From NCBI GenBank assembly GCA_046347045.1, contig JAXMGX010000007.1:62001-126000 (forward strand): a DNA stretch of 64,000 bases, given 5' to 3'. This document shows positions 17,615 to 26,070 of this stretch, in pieces. Numbering within the stretch: position 1 is the first letter of the stretch; each line of letters starts with the position of its first letter. A program made the translations under genes and the position numbers. The DNA is from ZC4RG30 sp046347045 (lineage in GTDB: Bacteria; Pseudomonadota; Gammaproteobacteria; Steroidobacterales; Steroidobacteraceae). The notes beneath the pieces are model-generated. The model made no database searches, was not told where the DNA came from, and was given only the letters and a program-made list of their open reading frames with translations.

Positions 17615-18310
17615 TCAGCGCTGGCGCGATGCCGACGTGGCCAGCTCCCGCAGGCTGTTTCCGGCATAGACGTGAACTCCGCCACGTTGGGTGCGAGCGG
17701 CACCCAGCATGGCCGCGGCCACGTCGGCGGGGGCCAGCGCGCGATGCGCGGCCATCGATCCGGTCAGCAGCGGATTGAGCATGGGCCGCAGCATGCCCAG
17801 CCAGTCGGCGCCGCTCATCTGTTCGCGTATTCCGGTGAGCACACCCGGCGCGATCACGTCGATCGCCGGGCATTTGAGTTCCTTGAGCGCGGCTTCCATC
17901 TCGCCCTTCGTACGCAGGAAGTCGTTCGGGGACTTGCGGTCGGCGCCGGCAGCGGAAATGAACACCAGGCGTGTGGCGCCCAGACCCAGCGCGGTGCGCG
18001 CAAAGGCCAGCGTGAGGTCGAGATCCACGGGCCGCAGCTGCGCCAGCGTGCCGGCACGCGCCTGCGGGGCACCCAGGCAGCAGAAGGCGTCGGTGATGCG
18101 GATGCCGGTGAGCTTCGCCTGCATCTGCTCCAGCGGCAGTATGCGATTGGCCAGACGCAGATGATCGAGCGGCACGGGCCGTCGCGTCACGGCGTGGATG
18201 CGCGCGTAGTCGCTGCCGGCGAGCAGCAGCTTCAGCAGCGCGCCGCCGGTTAGGCCGGTACCGCCGGCAACCAGGGCGACGCGTTGCGCTATGGGGGCTT
18301 CGGCTGGCAT
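17615..18310 (-). CDS. TIP30/HTATIP2-like atypical short-chain reductase
   Basis: 231-residue cytoplasmic NAD(P)-binding protein. The Rossmann motif GGTGLTGGALLKLLL is near the N-terminus, followed by an Arg-rich strand (HAVTRRPVP), a CCLGAPQARAGT segment, LVFISAAGAD, and the lysine-containing LRTKGEMEAAL with the following PGVLTG. This pattern matches the TIP30-like subgroup of extended SDRs, whose substrates in bacteria are unknown. The ATG at 18310 is chosen because the Rossmann fold begins a few residues later; the frame runs further upstream but would overlap the divergent gene. The 53 bp to the divergent start must hold both promoters. Confidence 0.83.
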   Translation of the reverse strand: MPAEAPIAQRVALVAGGTGLTGGALLKLLLAGSDYARIHAVTRRPVPLDHLRLANRILPLEQMQAKLTGIRITDAFCCLGAPQARAGTLAQLRPVDLDLTLAFARTALGLGATRLVFISAAGADRKSPNDFLRTKGEMEAALKELKCPAIDVIAPGVLTGIREQMSGADWLGMLRPMLNPLLTGSMAAHRALAPADVAAAMLGAARTQRGGVHVYAGNSLRELATSASRQR

Positions 18311-18363
18311 TGGGCCGGGATTGTAAGCGGCAACGCCGCGGCGGGCGCGGTAATCTAAGCCGC

Positions 18364-19722
18364 ATGATCCGCTCCGCCGCCATCGCGCTCCTGCTGCTGC
18401 CAGCGGCGGCGTGGTGCGCGGAGGCACCGCCCGATGAGCGCATCGCCGCCTACCAGGAATTCCGGCGCAGCTTCGACGCCGGGGAATTCACCGCGGCACT
18501 GCCCGCAGCCACGCGCGTGGTCGAGCTCACGCGCAATCAGTTCGGCAAGGATGCGCTGGAACTGGCCAATCCGCTGACCAACCTGGGCACCGCCTACTAC
18601 CGCCTGCGCAGGTTCGGCGAAGCGCTCGACAGTTACAGCGAGGCGCTGACGGTGCTCGATCTGGCGGGCAACGCCACCGATGAACGGCTGGTCCGGCCGC
18701 TGCAGGGCATGGGCGCGGCGCTGCGCGCGCTGGGGCGCGATGCCGAAGCCATCGTGCCGTTCCGGCGCGCGGTGGAAATTCTGCGCAACCGCGAGGGACT
18801 GTACACCGCATCGCAGTTGCCGCTGCTGAAGCAACTCGTGGCCTGTCACACCAGCGCTGGACAACTCGCCGATGCGGGCCGAGACCAGCAGTATGCATTC
18901 ACCGTGGCGGAAACGGCCTACGGCAAGGACGACCTCAGGCTGCTGGGCCCGCTCGACGACTATGCGCAGTGGCAGGAGGCGGCGGGACAGTTCAGTTCGG
19001 CGCGGGTGCTGCATGCGCGCGCAGTGCAGCTCGCCGACTCGAAGCTGGGCGAGCGGAACCTGGCTGCGGTGCCCGGGCTGCGCGGCATCGCGCGCACTTA
19101 CCGGCTCGCCTACATCTACGGCGAGACCGAGGAATCGGCGCAGTCGGCATCGCTGCTGCAGGATCAGCTTGCCCCCGGGATGCTGCCGCGCGTGGTGAAT
19201 TCACCCTCCTCGGAAGGCGAGCGCGCGCTGCGCAACGCTCTGGACCGGATCAATGCCGACCCCAAGGCGCGGCCCGCGCTGCGCGGTCAGGTGCTGGTGG
19301 ACCTCGGCGACTGGTACCTGATCGCAGGCCAGGCGCCGCGCGCGCTGGCCAGCTATCGCGATGCCTGGCAGGCGCTGGGCAGCGACGCCGGCCGGCAGCT
19401 CGGTCCCCCGCAGCTGCTGGTGTATCGGCCACCGGCCATGGCCGTCTCGCGCCACGGCCATGACGCCGATACGCACGAAGAGCAGGAGGTGCAGTTGCGG
19501 CTGGCCGTGCAGCCTTCGGGCGAGGTGCGCGATGCCATCGTGGTGAATCCGGCGCCCGAGCGCGAAGGCGCCGAAAAGGCCGTGATCGCCGCGGTAAAGC
19601 GCGCGCTGTGGCGGCCGGGCATGCAGAACGGCGTGCCGGTTGCGACCACCGACGTGGATTTCCGCGAGCGGGTGTTCATCAAGCGGCCGAAGGAAAAGGA
19701 ACCGGCGAAGGACGCCAAGTAG
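18364..19722 (+). CDS. Exported TPR protein with C-terminal TonB-like domain
   Basis: 452 residues. A signal peptide (MIRSAAIALLLLPAAAWCAEA) is followed by several TPR-like helical pairs (NPLTNLGTAYYRLRRFGEALDSY, GMGAALRALGRDAEAIVPFRRAV and others). At the end is a TonB_C-like fold (QLRLAVQPSGEVRDAIVV ... AVKRALWRPGMQNG ... DVDFRERVFI). It is probably a soluble periplasmic scaffold. It converges on the last gene of the kinase/vWA cluster, with only 3 bp between stop codons. Whether it belongs functionally to that cluster is unknown. Confidence 0.8.
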   Translation: MIRSAAIALLLLPAAAWCAEAPPDERIAAYQEFRRSFDAGEFTAALPAATRVVELTRNQFGKDALELANPLTNLGTAYYRLRRFGEALDSYSEALTVLDLAGNATDERLVRPLQGMGAALRALGRDAEAIVPFRRAVEILRNREGLYTASQLPLLKQLVACHTSAGQLADAGRDQQYAFTVAETAYGKDDLRLLGPLDDYAQWQEAAGQFSSARVLHARAVQLADSKLGERNLAAVPGLRGIARTYRLAYIYGETEESAQSASLLQDQLAPGMLPRVVNSPSSEGERALRNALDRINADPKARPALRGQVLVDLGDWYLIAGQAPRALASYRDAWQALGSDAGRQLGPPQLLVYRPPAMAVSRHGHDADTHEEQEVQLRLAVQPSGEVRDAIVVNPAPEREGAEKAVIAAVKRALWRPGMQNGVPVATTDVDFRERVFIKRPKEKEPAKDAK

Positions 19723-19725
19723 CGC

Positions 19726-20421
19726 TCAGCCCCTGGACTCCGGCCTGGACTCCGGCGTGAGTTCGGGCGCGGGCTCCGGCTCGATGGGCACGGTCTGGAT
19801 GGGGTCCACCCGCGCCGCGGCTTCGCCGGCACGCAGCGTTTCGCCGGCAATCAGCTTCTGCGCCACGGGCTGGCGCGGCATCTGCACCAGCAGCTTGGCG
19901 GCAGCATCGCGCATGGCCGCGCGGGTGGCATTGACCAGCGACGGGGCCGCCCGGCCGGTGTCGCCGGCGCTGCCGTAACCGGTGAGCGTGAGCGTGTCGG
20001 CGGCTTCGCCCTGCGGCGTGGTGACGGCAATGCGGTAGCGGATGGTCACGGCCCAGTAGGTACCGCCCGTCTCGCGCGCGCTGGCGAAGGAATACTGCTC
20101 GATATGCGGGATGAAGATTCCCTGCAGACCGGTGGCGGCGCGCGCCTCCTCGACATTGCGGAGCACCTGCAGGTCGGTGAACGAGGCCGCGAACACGGCC
20201 TTCAGCAACTGCTCGTGGCCGGGACCGAGGTCCACCGACCAGTCGGCGGAGGCACGGGTTTCCTCGTGTTTGAAATGCCGCAGCTCGTCGTCGAGCACCA
20301 GCCCAACATGTGCCTTCATCGGCTGCACCAGCGCCCTGGGCAGGCCGCCGGGCGGCGCGACGCGCACGCTGCTGCAGGCTGCAAGCAGCCACACGGGGAC
20401 CATCAGAAGAAGGACCTTCAT
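19726..20421 (-). CDS. Lipoprotein, last gene of the kinase/FHA/vWA cluster
   Basis: 231 residues. A short signal peptide ends in the lipobox LLAACSS, so it should be lipidated; the residues after Cys (Ser-Ser) favour the outer membrane. The mature part has alternating beta/alpha character (GLQGIFIPHIEQYSF, YWAVTIRYRIAVTT) reminiscent of periplasmic lipoproteins that assess conductance of other complexes, but no family is certain. A Pro/Glu-rich tail follows. The ATG at 20421 overlaps the upstream vWA stop as ATGA; another ATG at 20430 is possible. No function can be named. Confidence 0.78.
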   Translation of the reverse strand: MKVLLLMVPVWLLAACSSVRVAPPGGLPRALVQPMKAHVGLVLDDELRHFKHEETRASADWSVDLGPGHEQLLKAVFAASFTDLQVLRNVEEARAATGLQGIFIPHIEQYSFASARETGGTYWAVTIRYRIAVTTPQGEAADTLTLTGYGSAGDTGRAAPSLVNATRAAMRDAAAKLLVQMPRQPVAQKLIAGETLRAGEAAARVDPIQTVPIEPEPAPELTPESRPESRG

Positions 20422-21455
20422 CGGATGCATTGTCGCGCACCCAGCACTTCGACGAAATTCCGGCAGGGCTTTTCGTTGGTCAGTCCGACGAAGGTGCCGT
20501 CGTTGCGGGAGGCCACGCTGCGCATCAGCGCCGCGAAGCGGATGTTGGTGAACGCCGGCATGCCGGGCCCTTCCGGAAAGCCGATGGCGTGGATGCGGGC
20601 ACGGGGCCGCTTGCCGTCGGCCGCGTTGAGCCGGCCGATGGAATCGATGGCCGCCTGGATGGACTCGCCCGCGAATTCATCGCCGATGACGTAGATGCTC
20701 ATCTTCTGGCCGGCGACGCGGTGCTGCCGCAGCGCCTGCTCGATGCCCGGCACCGGGTTCGATTCACTGTAGGGATGCCAGTTGGGCAGGTTGTTCCTGA
20801 TGCGGTCGCGCGTCTGCTGCCCATCGGTGAGCCAGCGCCCCGCGGTACCCTCGAACATGTAGCGGCCCTGGTCATTCATCACCTGCAGGCCCTTCACCTG
20901 CGGATAGATGTCCAGCGTCTCGCGCATGATGTCGAGCGCAGCGTCCCAGTGCATGCTCACCATGCTGTTGGAGGTGTCGATGACGAACACCACGTATTCG
21001 CTGTCCACGGGAATGCCGCCCACTGCCGCCACCGGCGCACGCCTGACCGGCTGGCGCAGCAGCCGCTCCATCTCGGCGCTGAGCTCCTGATAGGCGGACA
21101 CGAGCTGGTTCTCGACGATGTTGGCCACGGCCGCGTCGCTGCGGCTGGCGGCGAACTCGCCCTTCGCGTCGGTGAGATCGCCCTGCGCCCGAGCCAGTCG
21201 CGCGCGTTCGGCGCGCAACTGGTTCACGCGTCCCTGCAGCTCGCGGTTGAGCTGGTCGGTGTCGCCGCGGATCACGAACAGTTCCTGCTGCAGCCGCAGC
21301 AACTGGCCGTTCATGGAGTCGCGTGCGCGCTCGATGACCACCGGCTGGTCCACCTCGGTGAGCACCAGCAGCAGGATGATGGCGCCGAAGCCGCAGCAGA
21401 TGCAGTCCATGAACGAGAGGCTGAAGATCTCGGTCTCGCGGCGCTTCAGTTTCAT
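20418..21455 (-). CDS. Membrane-anchored von Willebrand A protein (B)
   Basis: 345 residues. The N-terminus has a single hydrophobic anchor containing SFMDCICCGFGAIILLLVL. A coiled coil of about 90 residues then leads to a vWA domain with an intact MIDAS start (DTSNSM near residue 160) and later FEGTAGRW and YVIGDEF segments. The fold should present a metal-dependent protein-binding face in the periplasm on a stalk. The anchor motif is nearly identical to that of the neighbouring vWA protein A, so the two are probably paralogous partners. ATG 21455 was preferred to the GTG at 21464. The stop overlaps the following lipoprotein gene. Confidence 0.85.
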   Translation of the reverse strand: MKLKRRETEIFSLSFMDCICCGFGAIILLLVLTEVDQPVVIERARDSMNGQLLRLQQELFVIRGDTDQLNRELQGRVNQLRAERARLARAQGDLTDAKGEFAASRSDAAVANIVENQLVSAYQELSAEMERLLRQPVRRAPVAAVGGIPVDSEYVVFVIDTSNSMVSMHWDAALDIMRETLDIYPQVKGLQVMNDQGRYMFEGTAGRWLTDGQQTRDRIRNNLPNWHPYSESNPVPGIEQALRQHRVAGQKMSIYVIGDEFAGESIQAAIDSIGRLNAADGKRPRARIHAIGFPEGPGMPAFTNIRFAALMRSVASRNDGTFVGLTNEKPCRNFVEVLGARQCIR

Positions 21456-21493
21456 GGCGGACACATCGCTTCACGTGCCTCGTGACGGGTGTT

Positions 21494-22585
21494 TCATGGC
21501 CAGTCCGCCGCCGGCATCATGAAGTTGCCACCGGTTGCACGCGCCAGCGTCCAGAACATGTGCGGCGCCGGCAGGTCGCCCTGCATGGGCAGCAGGATCA
21601 CGTCCACCGGCACATTGCCCGGCAGGCTCTTCTGCGCCTCCTCGAACAGCCGCGAGCGCTGCGCCACGTTCACGAAGCGGCGCGTGGGGCGGTCCTTGCC
21701 CTGGGTGGGCAGGCCATCGGTGACCAGCACCACCTGGTCGGGCAGCGGCGACAGCGAGCGGATCGCCGCATAGGCATTCAGCAGGCTGGTGCCACCTTCG
21801 GGTGTCAGGCCGCGCAGGTGGTCGATGGCCTCGGCCAGCCGTTTCGGGTCGGCCGCGTCCTGCCACTTGCCGTCGCTGTCGGCCAGCAGCGAATGCGCCT
21901 CGGTGTTGAAGGCATACATCTGGAACTGGCTGCCCGCGGGCATCTGCGTCGACAGCCAGTCGGCGATGTCCAGCGTCTGGCGCCACTTCGGCGCGGCGCG
22001 CCGCGCGGCCGCGGGCTGATTGCGCAGCTTGATGATGTTGACCAGGTCCTCGTCCATCATGCTGGCGGAGCGGTCGAGCAGTACCAGCACGCGCCGGCCC
22101 TTGACGTTGATGCCGGTGAGGTACTTGCGGTTGCCGGTGCCGCGGAAGGCGCGCACGCGTTCGCCGGCGGGCGCCTTCTGGATTGCGCCGGCCTGCAGGC
22201 GCCTGGTGCCTTCCTCGAGCTGCTTCAGGTCGGACTTGAGCTGGTTGATGTGTTCGCGCTGCGCCATGCTGGTGGCGCCGACGCGCAGCGACTCGGCGCG
22301 CGAGGCCGACACCTCGTCGAGCAGCGCCTGCGCACGGGCAGCGGCATTGCGCGTGTCGGCCTCGGTCTTCTGCAGTGTGTTGCGCAGCACGACCAGATTG
22401 CGCGTGCCGACCAGCACTTCTTCTTCCAGGCGGTTGACCTCGGCCTGCAGCTGGTCACTGCGGTCGATGCGCTTGATGCCCGACTGGCCGGCGATCACCG
22501 TGTAGAACAGCACCACGGCACCGAAGCCGCAGCAGATGCAGTCGAGGAACGACAGGCTGAAGACCTCGATGCGGCGGCGGCGCAT
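21494..22585 (-). CDS. Membrane-anchored von Willebrand A protein (A)
   Basis: 363 residues. The ATG at 22585 gives a basic N-terminus (MRRRRIE), then the anchor SLSFLDCICCGFGAVVLF, a coiled coil over about residues 42-135, and a vWA domain whose MIDAS motif DRSASM starts at residue 171. Upstream frame extension to 22834 would run into the preceding gene and lacks the conserved anchor, so it was rejected. It follows the FHA gene by 7 bp. The Cys-x-Cys-Cys within the membrane segment is unusual and is shared with protein B. It may be the sensor or scaffold of the envelope system encoded here. Confidence 0.86.
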   Translation of the reverse strand: MRRRRIEVFSLSFLDCICCGFGAVVLFYTVIAGQSGIKRIDRSDQLQAEVNRLEEEVLVGTRNLVVLRNTLQKTEADTRNAAARAQALLDEVSASRAESLRVGATSMAQREHINQLKSDLKQLEEGTRRLQAGAIQKAPAGERVRAFRGTGNRKYLTGINVKGRRVLVLLDRSASMMDEDLVNIIKLRNQPAAARRAAPKWRQTLDIADWLSTQMPAGSQFQMYAFNTEAHSLLADSDGKWQDAADPKRLAEAIDHLRGLTPEGGTSLLNAYAAIRSLSPLPDQVVLVTDGLPTQGKDRPTRRFVNVAQRSRLFEEAQKSLPGNVPVDVILLPMQGDLPAPHMFWTLARATGGNFMMPAADWP

Positions 22586-22592
22586 GGTCCCC

Positions 22593-23759
22593 TCAGGTAT
22601 CCAGCGCGACCAGCGGCAACTCGATGCCGGGGGTTCCCAACCGCAGCGTGCTGCCGGCCACGAGAAAGGCGCGGCCGCGCACGCGTGCGCCATCGAGGAA
22701 ACTGCCGTACTGCGAATGATCGATGATCTGCGCGCGGCCGCGCTCGCGGCGCAGCGTGCAGTGGCGGCGCGACAGCCCCGCGACGCCATCCTGCAATGCC
22801 AGCACCGGGCCGCCGCTGCCGGGATCGCGGCCAATCACCAATCCCTGGCCGTCTATGGGAATGGCGCGGCCGCGGTAAACCACATGCGTTGCCATCGTGC
22901 GCGCCTGCTCACTGGCGCGGGACAGCAGCGGCAGCGGCTCTGCATGCCGGCCCGCGGGCACGACGATGCGCGTCAGGTACTGCACGCCGCCCGACGCCAG
23001 CGGCGCGGCAGCGGGCAGCAGGCTTGCGGCGCAGGCCGTGCTGCCCAGCGCGATGCCGCGCACCTGCGCCACATGGGCGCTGTCCAGCAGGGTTGCCGCA
23101 CCCGGCAGCGCGGCGAACCGCTCATCGACCAGCAGGCCGCAATCCGGCAGGCCGGCAGCCAGCGACTGCAGCGCCACGGCCACGGGCTCGAGGTGCGGCG
23201 CCGCTGCGGCGGCCAGCTGGTCGCGCGTCAGCGTCAGCTGCATGTCATGGCCGGCGCTGTCGATGCGGTGGCTGGCCTGGCCGCTGCGCTGTGCTTCGGC
23301 TGCGAGCGCAGGCAGCGCGGCGCGCAGCGCCTGCTCGCAGCGCAGGTCGTGCAGCGGATCGAAACGCGTCTGCTGCACCAGCGTGCGCGCCGCCAGCGCG
23401 AGCCAAGCATCCTCCAGTCGCGACTCACCCCCGGGCAGCCGCACCGTACGCTGCAGCCCGGTGGTGACGCCGTCATTGAAAACCACGGACAGCAGCGTCT
23501 GCGTGCGGGCGAGGTCGATGCAGACCTGCGCACCGGACAACCGATGCGCGCCGGCCAGTGCGACCGAACGATCGACGAAGCCCTGCACCGCGTAGCCGGC
23601 CGTTCGCAGTTCGCGCAACAGGGCACCCATGGTGGTGGCATCCTGGTCCAGACCTACGGCAACCCAGGCGGCAGGTTGCACGCCAGCGGGTGCCGCCTGC
23701 ACCAGGCGACCATCGAGCGCGATGGTCCAGTCAGAACCCTGCCGCTCGAGTCCCAGCAT
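22593..23759 (-). CDS. FHA-domain protein with an actin-fold-like N-terminal region
   Basis: 388 residues without a signal peptide. Residues 1 to about 270 alternate strands and helices and contain CIDLARTQTLLSVVFNDG and a run of Ala-rich helices; this could be a divergent actin/Hsp70-type ATPase fold, but that is weak inference. The C-terminal FHA domain (about 295-385) keeps the Gly-Arg (VIGRD) and Ser-x-x-His (SRRH) phosphothreonine-contact residues, while the usual Asn-Gly pair is altered (SQYGSFLDG). It would read threonine phosphorylation by the cluster's kinase. Its ATG shares one base with the preceding stop (TGATG), showing tight coupling. Confidence 0.82.
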   Translation of the reverse strand: MLGLERQGSDWTIALDGRLVQAAPAGVQPAAWVAVGLDQDATTMGALLRELRTAGYAVQGFVDRSVALAGAHRLSGAQVCIDLARTQTLLSVVFNDGVTTGLQRTVRLPGGESRLEDAWLALAARTLVQQTRFDPLHDLRCEQALRAALPALAAEAQRSGQASHRIDSAGHDMQLTLTRDQLAAAAAPHLEPVAVALQSLAAGLPDCGLLVDERFAALPGAATLLDSAHVAQVRGIALGSTACAASLLPAAAPLASGGVQYLTRIVVPAGRHAEPLPLLSRASEQARTMATHVVYRGRAIPIDGQGLVIGRDPGSGGPVLALQDGVAGLSRRHCTLRRERGRAQIIDHSQYGSFLDGARVRGRAFLVAGSTLRLGTPGIELPLVALDT

Positions 23760-23965
23760 CAGATGTCCACGGGAAAGCTGAGGTTGTTGTCGGCCGAGAC
23801 GCGCTCATCCGGCGGCAACTCTTCGGGCGTCGCGGGCTCCGCGACGGGAGTGGGGTCGGCCGGCGCCGCGGGCTTGTCCTGCGCACGCAACGGCAGCAAC
23901 AGCAGCAGCGACACCGGCACTGCCAGCGCCAGCATCCACAACAAGGATCGTCGAACCCGGCTCAT
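23759..23965 (-). CDS. Small membrane-anchored peptide
   Basis: 68 residues. A basic start (MSRVRRS) precedes one membrane helix (LLWMLALAVPVSLLLLLP) and a short acidic, Pro-rich tail exposed on the other side. It overlaps the upstream FHA-SUMF1 gene (ATGA) and the downstream FHA gene (TGATG), which argues that it is really translated. It is too short for family recognition and may be an assembly partner for the two membrane complexes of the cluster. Confidence 0.72.
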   Translation of the reverse strand: MSRVRRSLLWMLALAVPVSLLLLLPLRAQDKPAAPADPTPVAEPATPEELPPDERVSADNNLSFPVDI

Positions 23966-26070
23966 GGTGCATCCTCCACGCTGCGCGCCACACGGAATCC
24001 CAGCACCTGCGAAGGCCCTGCAGCACGATCGCGCCAGGCCAGACGCAGCTCCGCGATGGCTGCCGTGCGCCAGTTTGCGCCGCGAATCGAGTGCGGGCCA
24101 TCGGTGTCGGCGCCCGTGGGATCGCTGACCGGCGCCGCATCGGGCAGCGAGGCATACACGTCGTGCATCCATTCCGACACATTGCCGCCCATGTCGTACA
24201 GGCCGGATGCGGACTTTGCATAGCTGCCCACCGGCGCCACCACTGCGTGCTCGTCGCGGTAGTCCGGCAGCGCCCTGGCCAGCCTTTGCTCGGGGCCGGG
24301 CCGCTGCGGCAGCGACTCCTGTCCGCCCAGATTGTCGGCGCCGGCCGGCGGCGGCAGCGCATCACCCCAGGCATAGCGCCGCCAGTGCTGGCCATCACGT
24401 CGCGCGGCGTATTCCCACTCCGCCTCGGTGGGCAGCCGATAGCCCCGATTGCGCGGCTGCACCAGCTGCCAGCGTCCATCGCGCCTTTCATAGGCCGCCG
24501 GCAGACCTTCACGCAGCGACAGCCAGTTGCAGAATTCCACGGCGTCGCTCCAGCTCAGATTGCTCACCGGCTGATTGTCGAGATCCAGCGATTTCTCCAT
24601 TGCAAGGCCGGAGGAATGCTGCGCGCGGAACACGCGGAACTGCGCATTGCTGACTTCCTTCTCGGCCAGGTAGAAGCCGCGGGTAAGCGTGACCGTGCGC
24701 AGCACTTCATTCGAGCGGCGGCCCTGCTCGCGGCGGTCACTGCCCTGCATGAAACTGCCCGCGGGCAGCAGCACAAGGTCGCCCAGCAGCGGGCTGTGGA
24801 TGCGCGATGCCGGCGCAGCCGGAGGCGCGGGAGTCACGGAAGATGAAGACGCTGCCGACGCGGGAACCGCTGCCGACGCCGTGGTCACTGCTGCCGGTGA
24901 CGCACCGGCCGGCATGGCGGCGGCAGTGGCAGTGGGCTTTCCCGGCGGTGGAGAGGCGAGATCGACGACGCCCAGATCCAGCGTCTGCCCTGCCTGAATC
25001 GCCACCTGGCTGATCCAGCCTCGGCGACCGGGCGCATCGATGGCCAGGCGACGCAGGCCCGCATCGAGTTCCAGCCGCAGCGGCGCGCGACCGCGCGGCA
25101 TGTCATCCACGCGTACCATGCCGCCGGCGGGCGAGGTGTCGAGCACCAGCCATCCGAAGGACGGCAACAGCTTCACCTGCAGCGACTGCCGTATGCCTGC
25201 GCCCTGCACCTGCAGCCGGGAGTCATTGTCCAGATGTCGCGCAGCGCGGATCGACAGCTCGTGATCACCTGCGGGAATGCGGACCACGCCGGGCACTGCA
25301 CCCAGCAATCTGCCATCGACGAACAACTGCGCGGCCACGCCGCCGGTGTCCACGGCCACCTCGCCGGGCAGCAGCGGCAGCGCGATGCGCACGGCAGCGC
25401 CGGCATTCGCCGCGGCATCCACATCGATGTCCAGGCTGGCATGCCCCTTCGCCTCGGCATGCAGCCGATGCGAACCCGGCATCAGGTACAGCCTCGTGCC
25501 CGATCGCCAGTTGAACCAGCCCGGCACTTCTACGTGCGCCGTCGCGGGCGAGACTTCGACGGGCACGATGGCGAGCCGGAACAGCATCGACAACGCGAGC
25601 AGCGCCAGCACCAGCAGCGGCGCGCCGATCCACACCGCGCGACTGCGCCGGCCCGTTGCGCGCTCCTGCGCCGCGGAGCGCTCGGCCACCGCTTCCACCG
25701 TCGCGGTGATTTCCGCGGCGCCCGCCGACACGGCCTCGCCCGGCAGCGCCTGCTGCTGCAGCGGCGCCACCGTGTCGTTGCCGGCCAGGTGCGTCACAAG
25801 CAGCGCAGGCGCCGCTGCATCGAACTGCAGCTGCGCGCTTCCCACCTGCAGCACGTCGCCATCGGCGAGCACCACGGGCTCGCGCAGCGCCAGCCCATTC
25901 AGCATCACCTTGTCGGCCAGCGGTCGCAGCCACCACTGGCCGCCCTCCATGACCAGGACTGCCATGGGCTGCGAAACACCGGGCACGATGAGTTCGGCCG
26001 GCGCCGCGCCGATCCGCAGGGGCGTCGACGCCTGGCGCGTGCCGAGCGGCTCATGCAGGGTCAGCGTCAT
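23962..26070 (-). CDS. FHA-like / PEGA / SUMF1 (formylglycine-enzyme fold) membrane protein
   Basis: 702 residues. The N-terminal FHA-like domain (about 20-95) has lost the Gly-Arg and Ser-x-x-His contacts, so it may not bind phosphothreonine. A membrane helix (about 185-205, LLVLALLALSMLF) is followed by PEGA-like repeats (VPGWFNWRSGTRLYLMPGSH and others), an Ala/Ser/Pro linker and a C-terminal SUMF1 domain of about 230 residues (LLPAGSFMQGSDR, YRLPTEAEWEYAAR, GGNVSEWMHDVY, RGANWRT, LGFRVARS). The catalytic cysteines of true formylglycine enzymes are missing, so the domain is probably a binding module. This parallels TagR, the SUMF1 activator of the T6SS kinase PpkA. The ATG at 26070 overlaps the kinase stop; 26085 is an alternative. 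Confidence 0.9.
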   Translation of the reverse strand: MTLTLHEPLGTRQASTPLRIGAAPAELIVPGVSQPMAVLVMEGGQWWLRPLADKVMLNGLALREPVVLADGDVLQVGSAQLQFDAAAPALLVTHLAGNDTVAPLQQQALPGEAVSAGAAEITATVEAVAERSAAQERATGRRSRAVWIGAPLLVLALLALSMLFRLAIVPVEVSPATAHVEVPGWFNWRSGTRLYLMPGSHRLHAEAKGHASLDIDVDAAANAGAAVRIALPLLPGEVAVDTGGVAAQLFVDGRLLGAVPGVVRIPAGDHELSIRAARHLDNDSRLQVQGAGIRQSLQVKLLPSFGWLVLDTSPAGGMVRVDDMPRGRAPLRLELDAGLRRLAIDAPGRRGWISQVAIQAGQTLDLGVVDLASPPPGKPTATAAAMPAGASPAAVTTASAAVPASAASSSSVTPAPPAAPASRIHSPLLGDLVLLPAGSFMQGSDRREQGRRSNEVLRTVTLTRGFYLAEKEVSNAQFRVFRAQHSSGLAMEKSLDLDNQPVSNLSWSDAVEFCNWLSLREGLPAAYERRDGRWQLVQPRNRGYRLPTEAEWEYAARRDGQHWRRYAWGDALPPPAGADNLGGQESLPQRPGPEQRLARALPDYRDEHAVVAPVGSYAKSASGLYDMGGNVSEWMHDVYASLPDAAPVSDPTGADTDGPHSIRGANWRTAAIAELRLAWRDRAAGPSQVLGFRVARSVEDAP

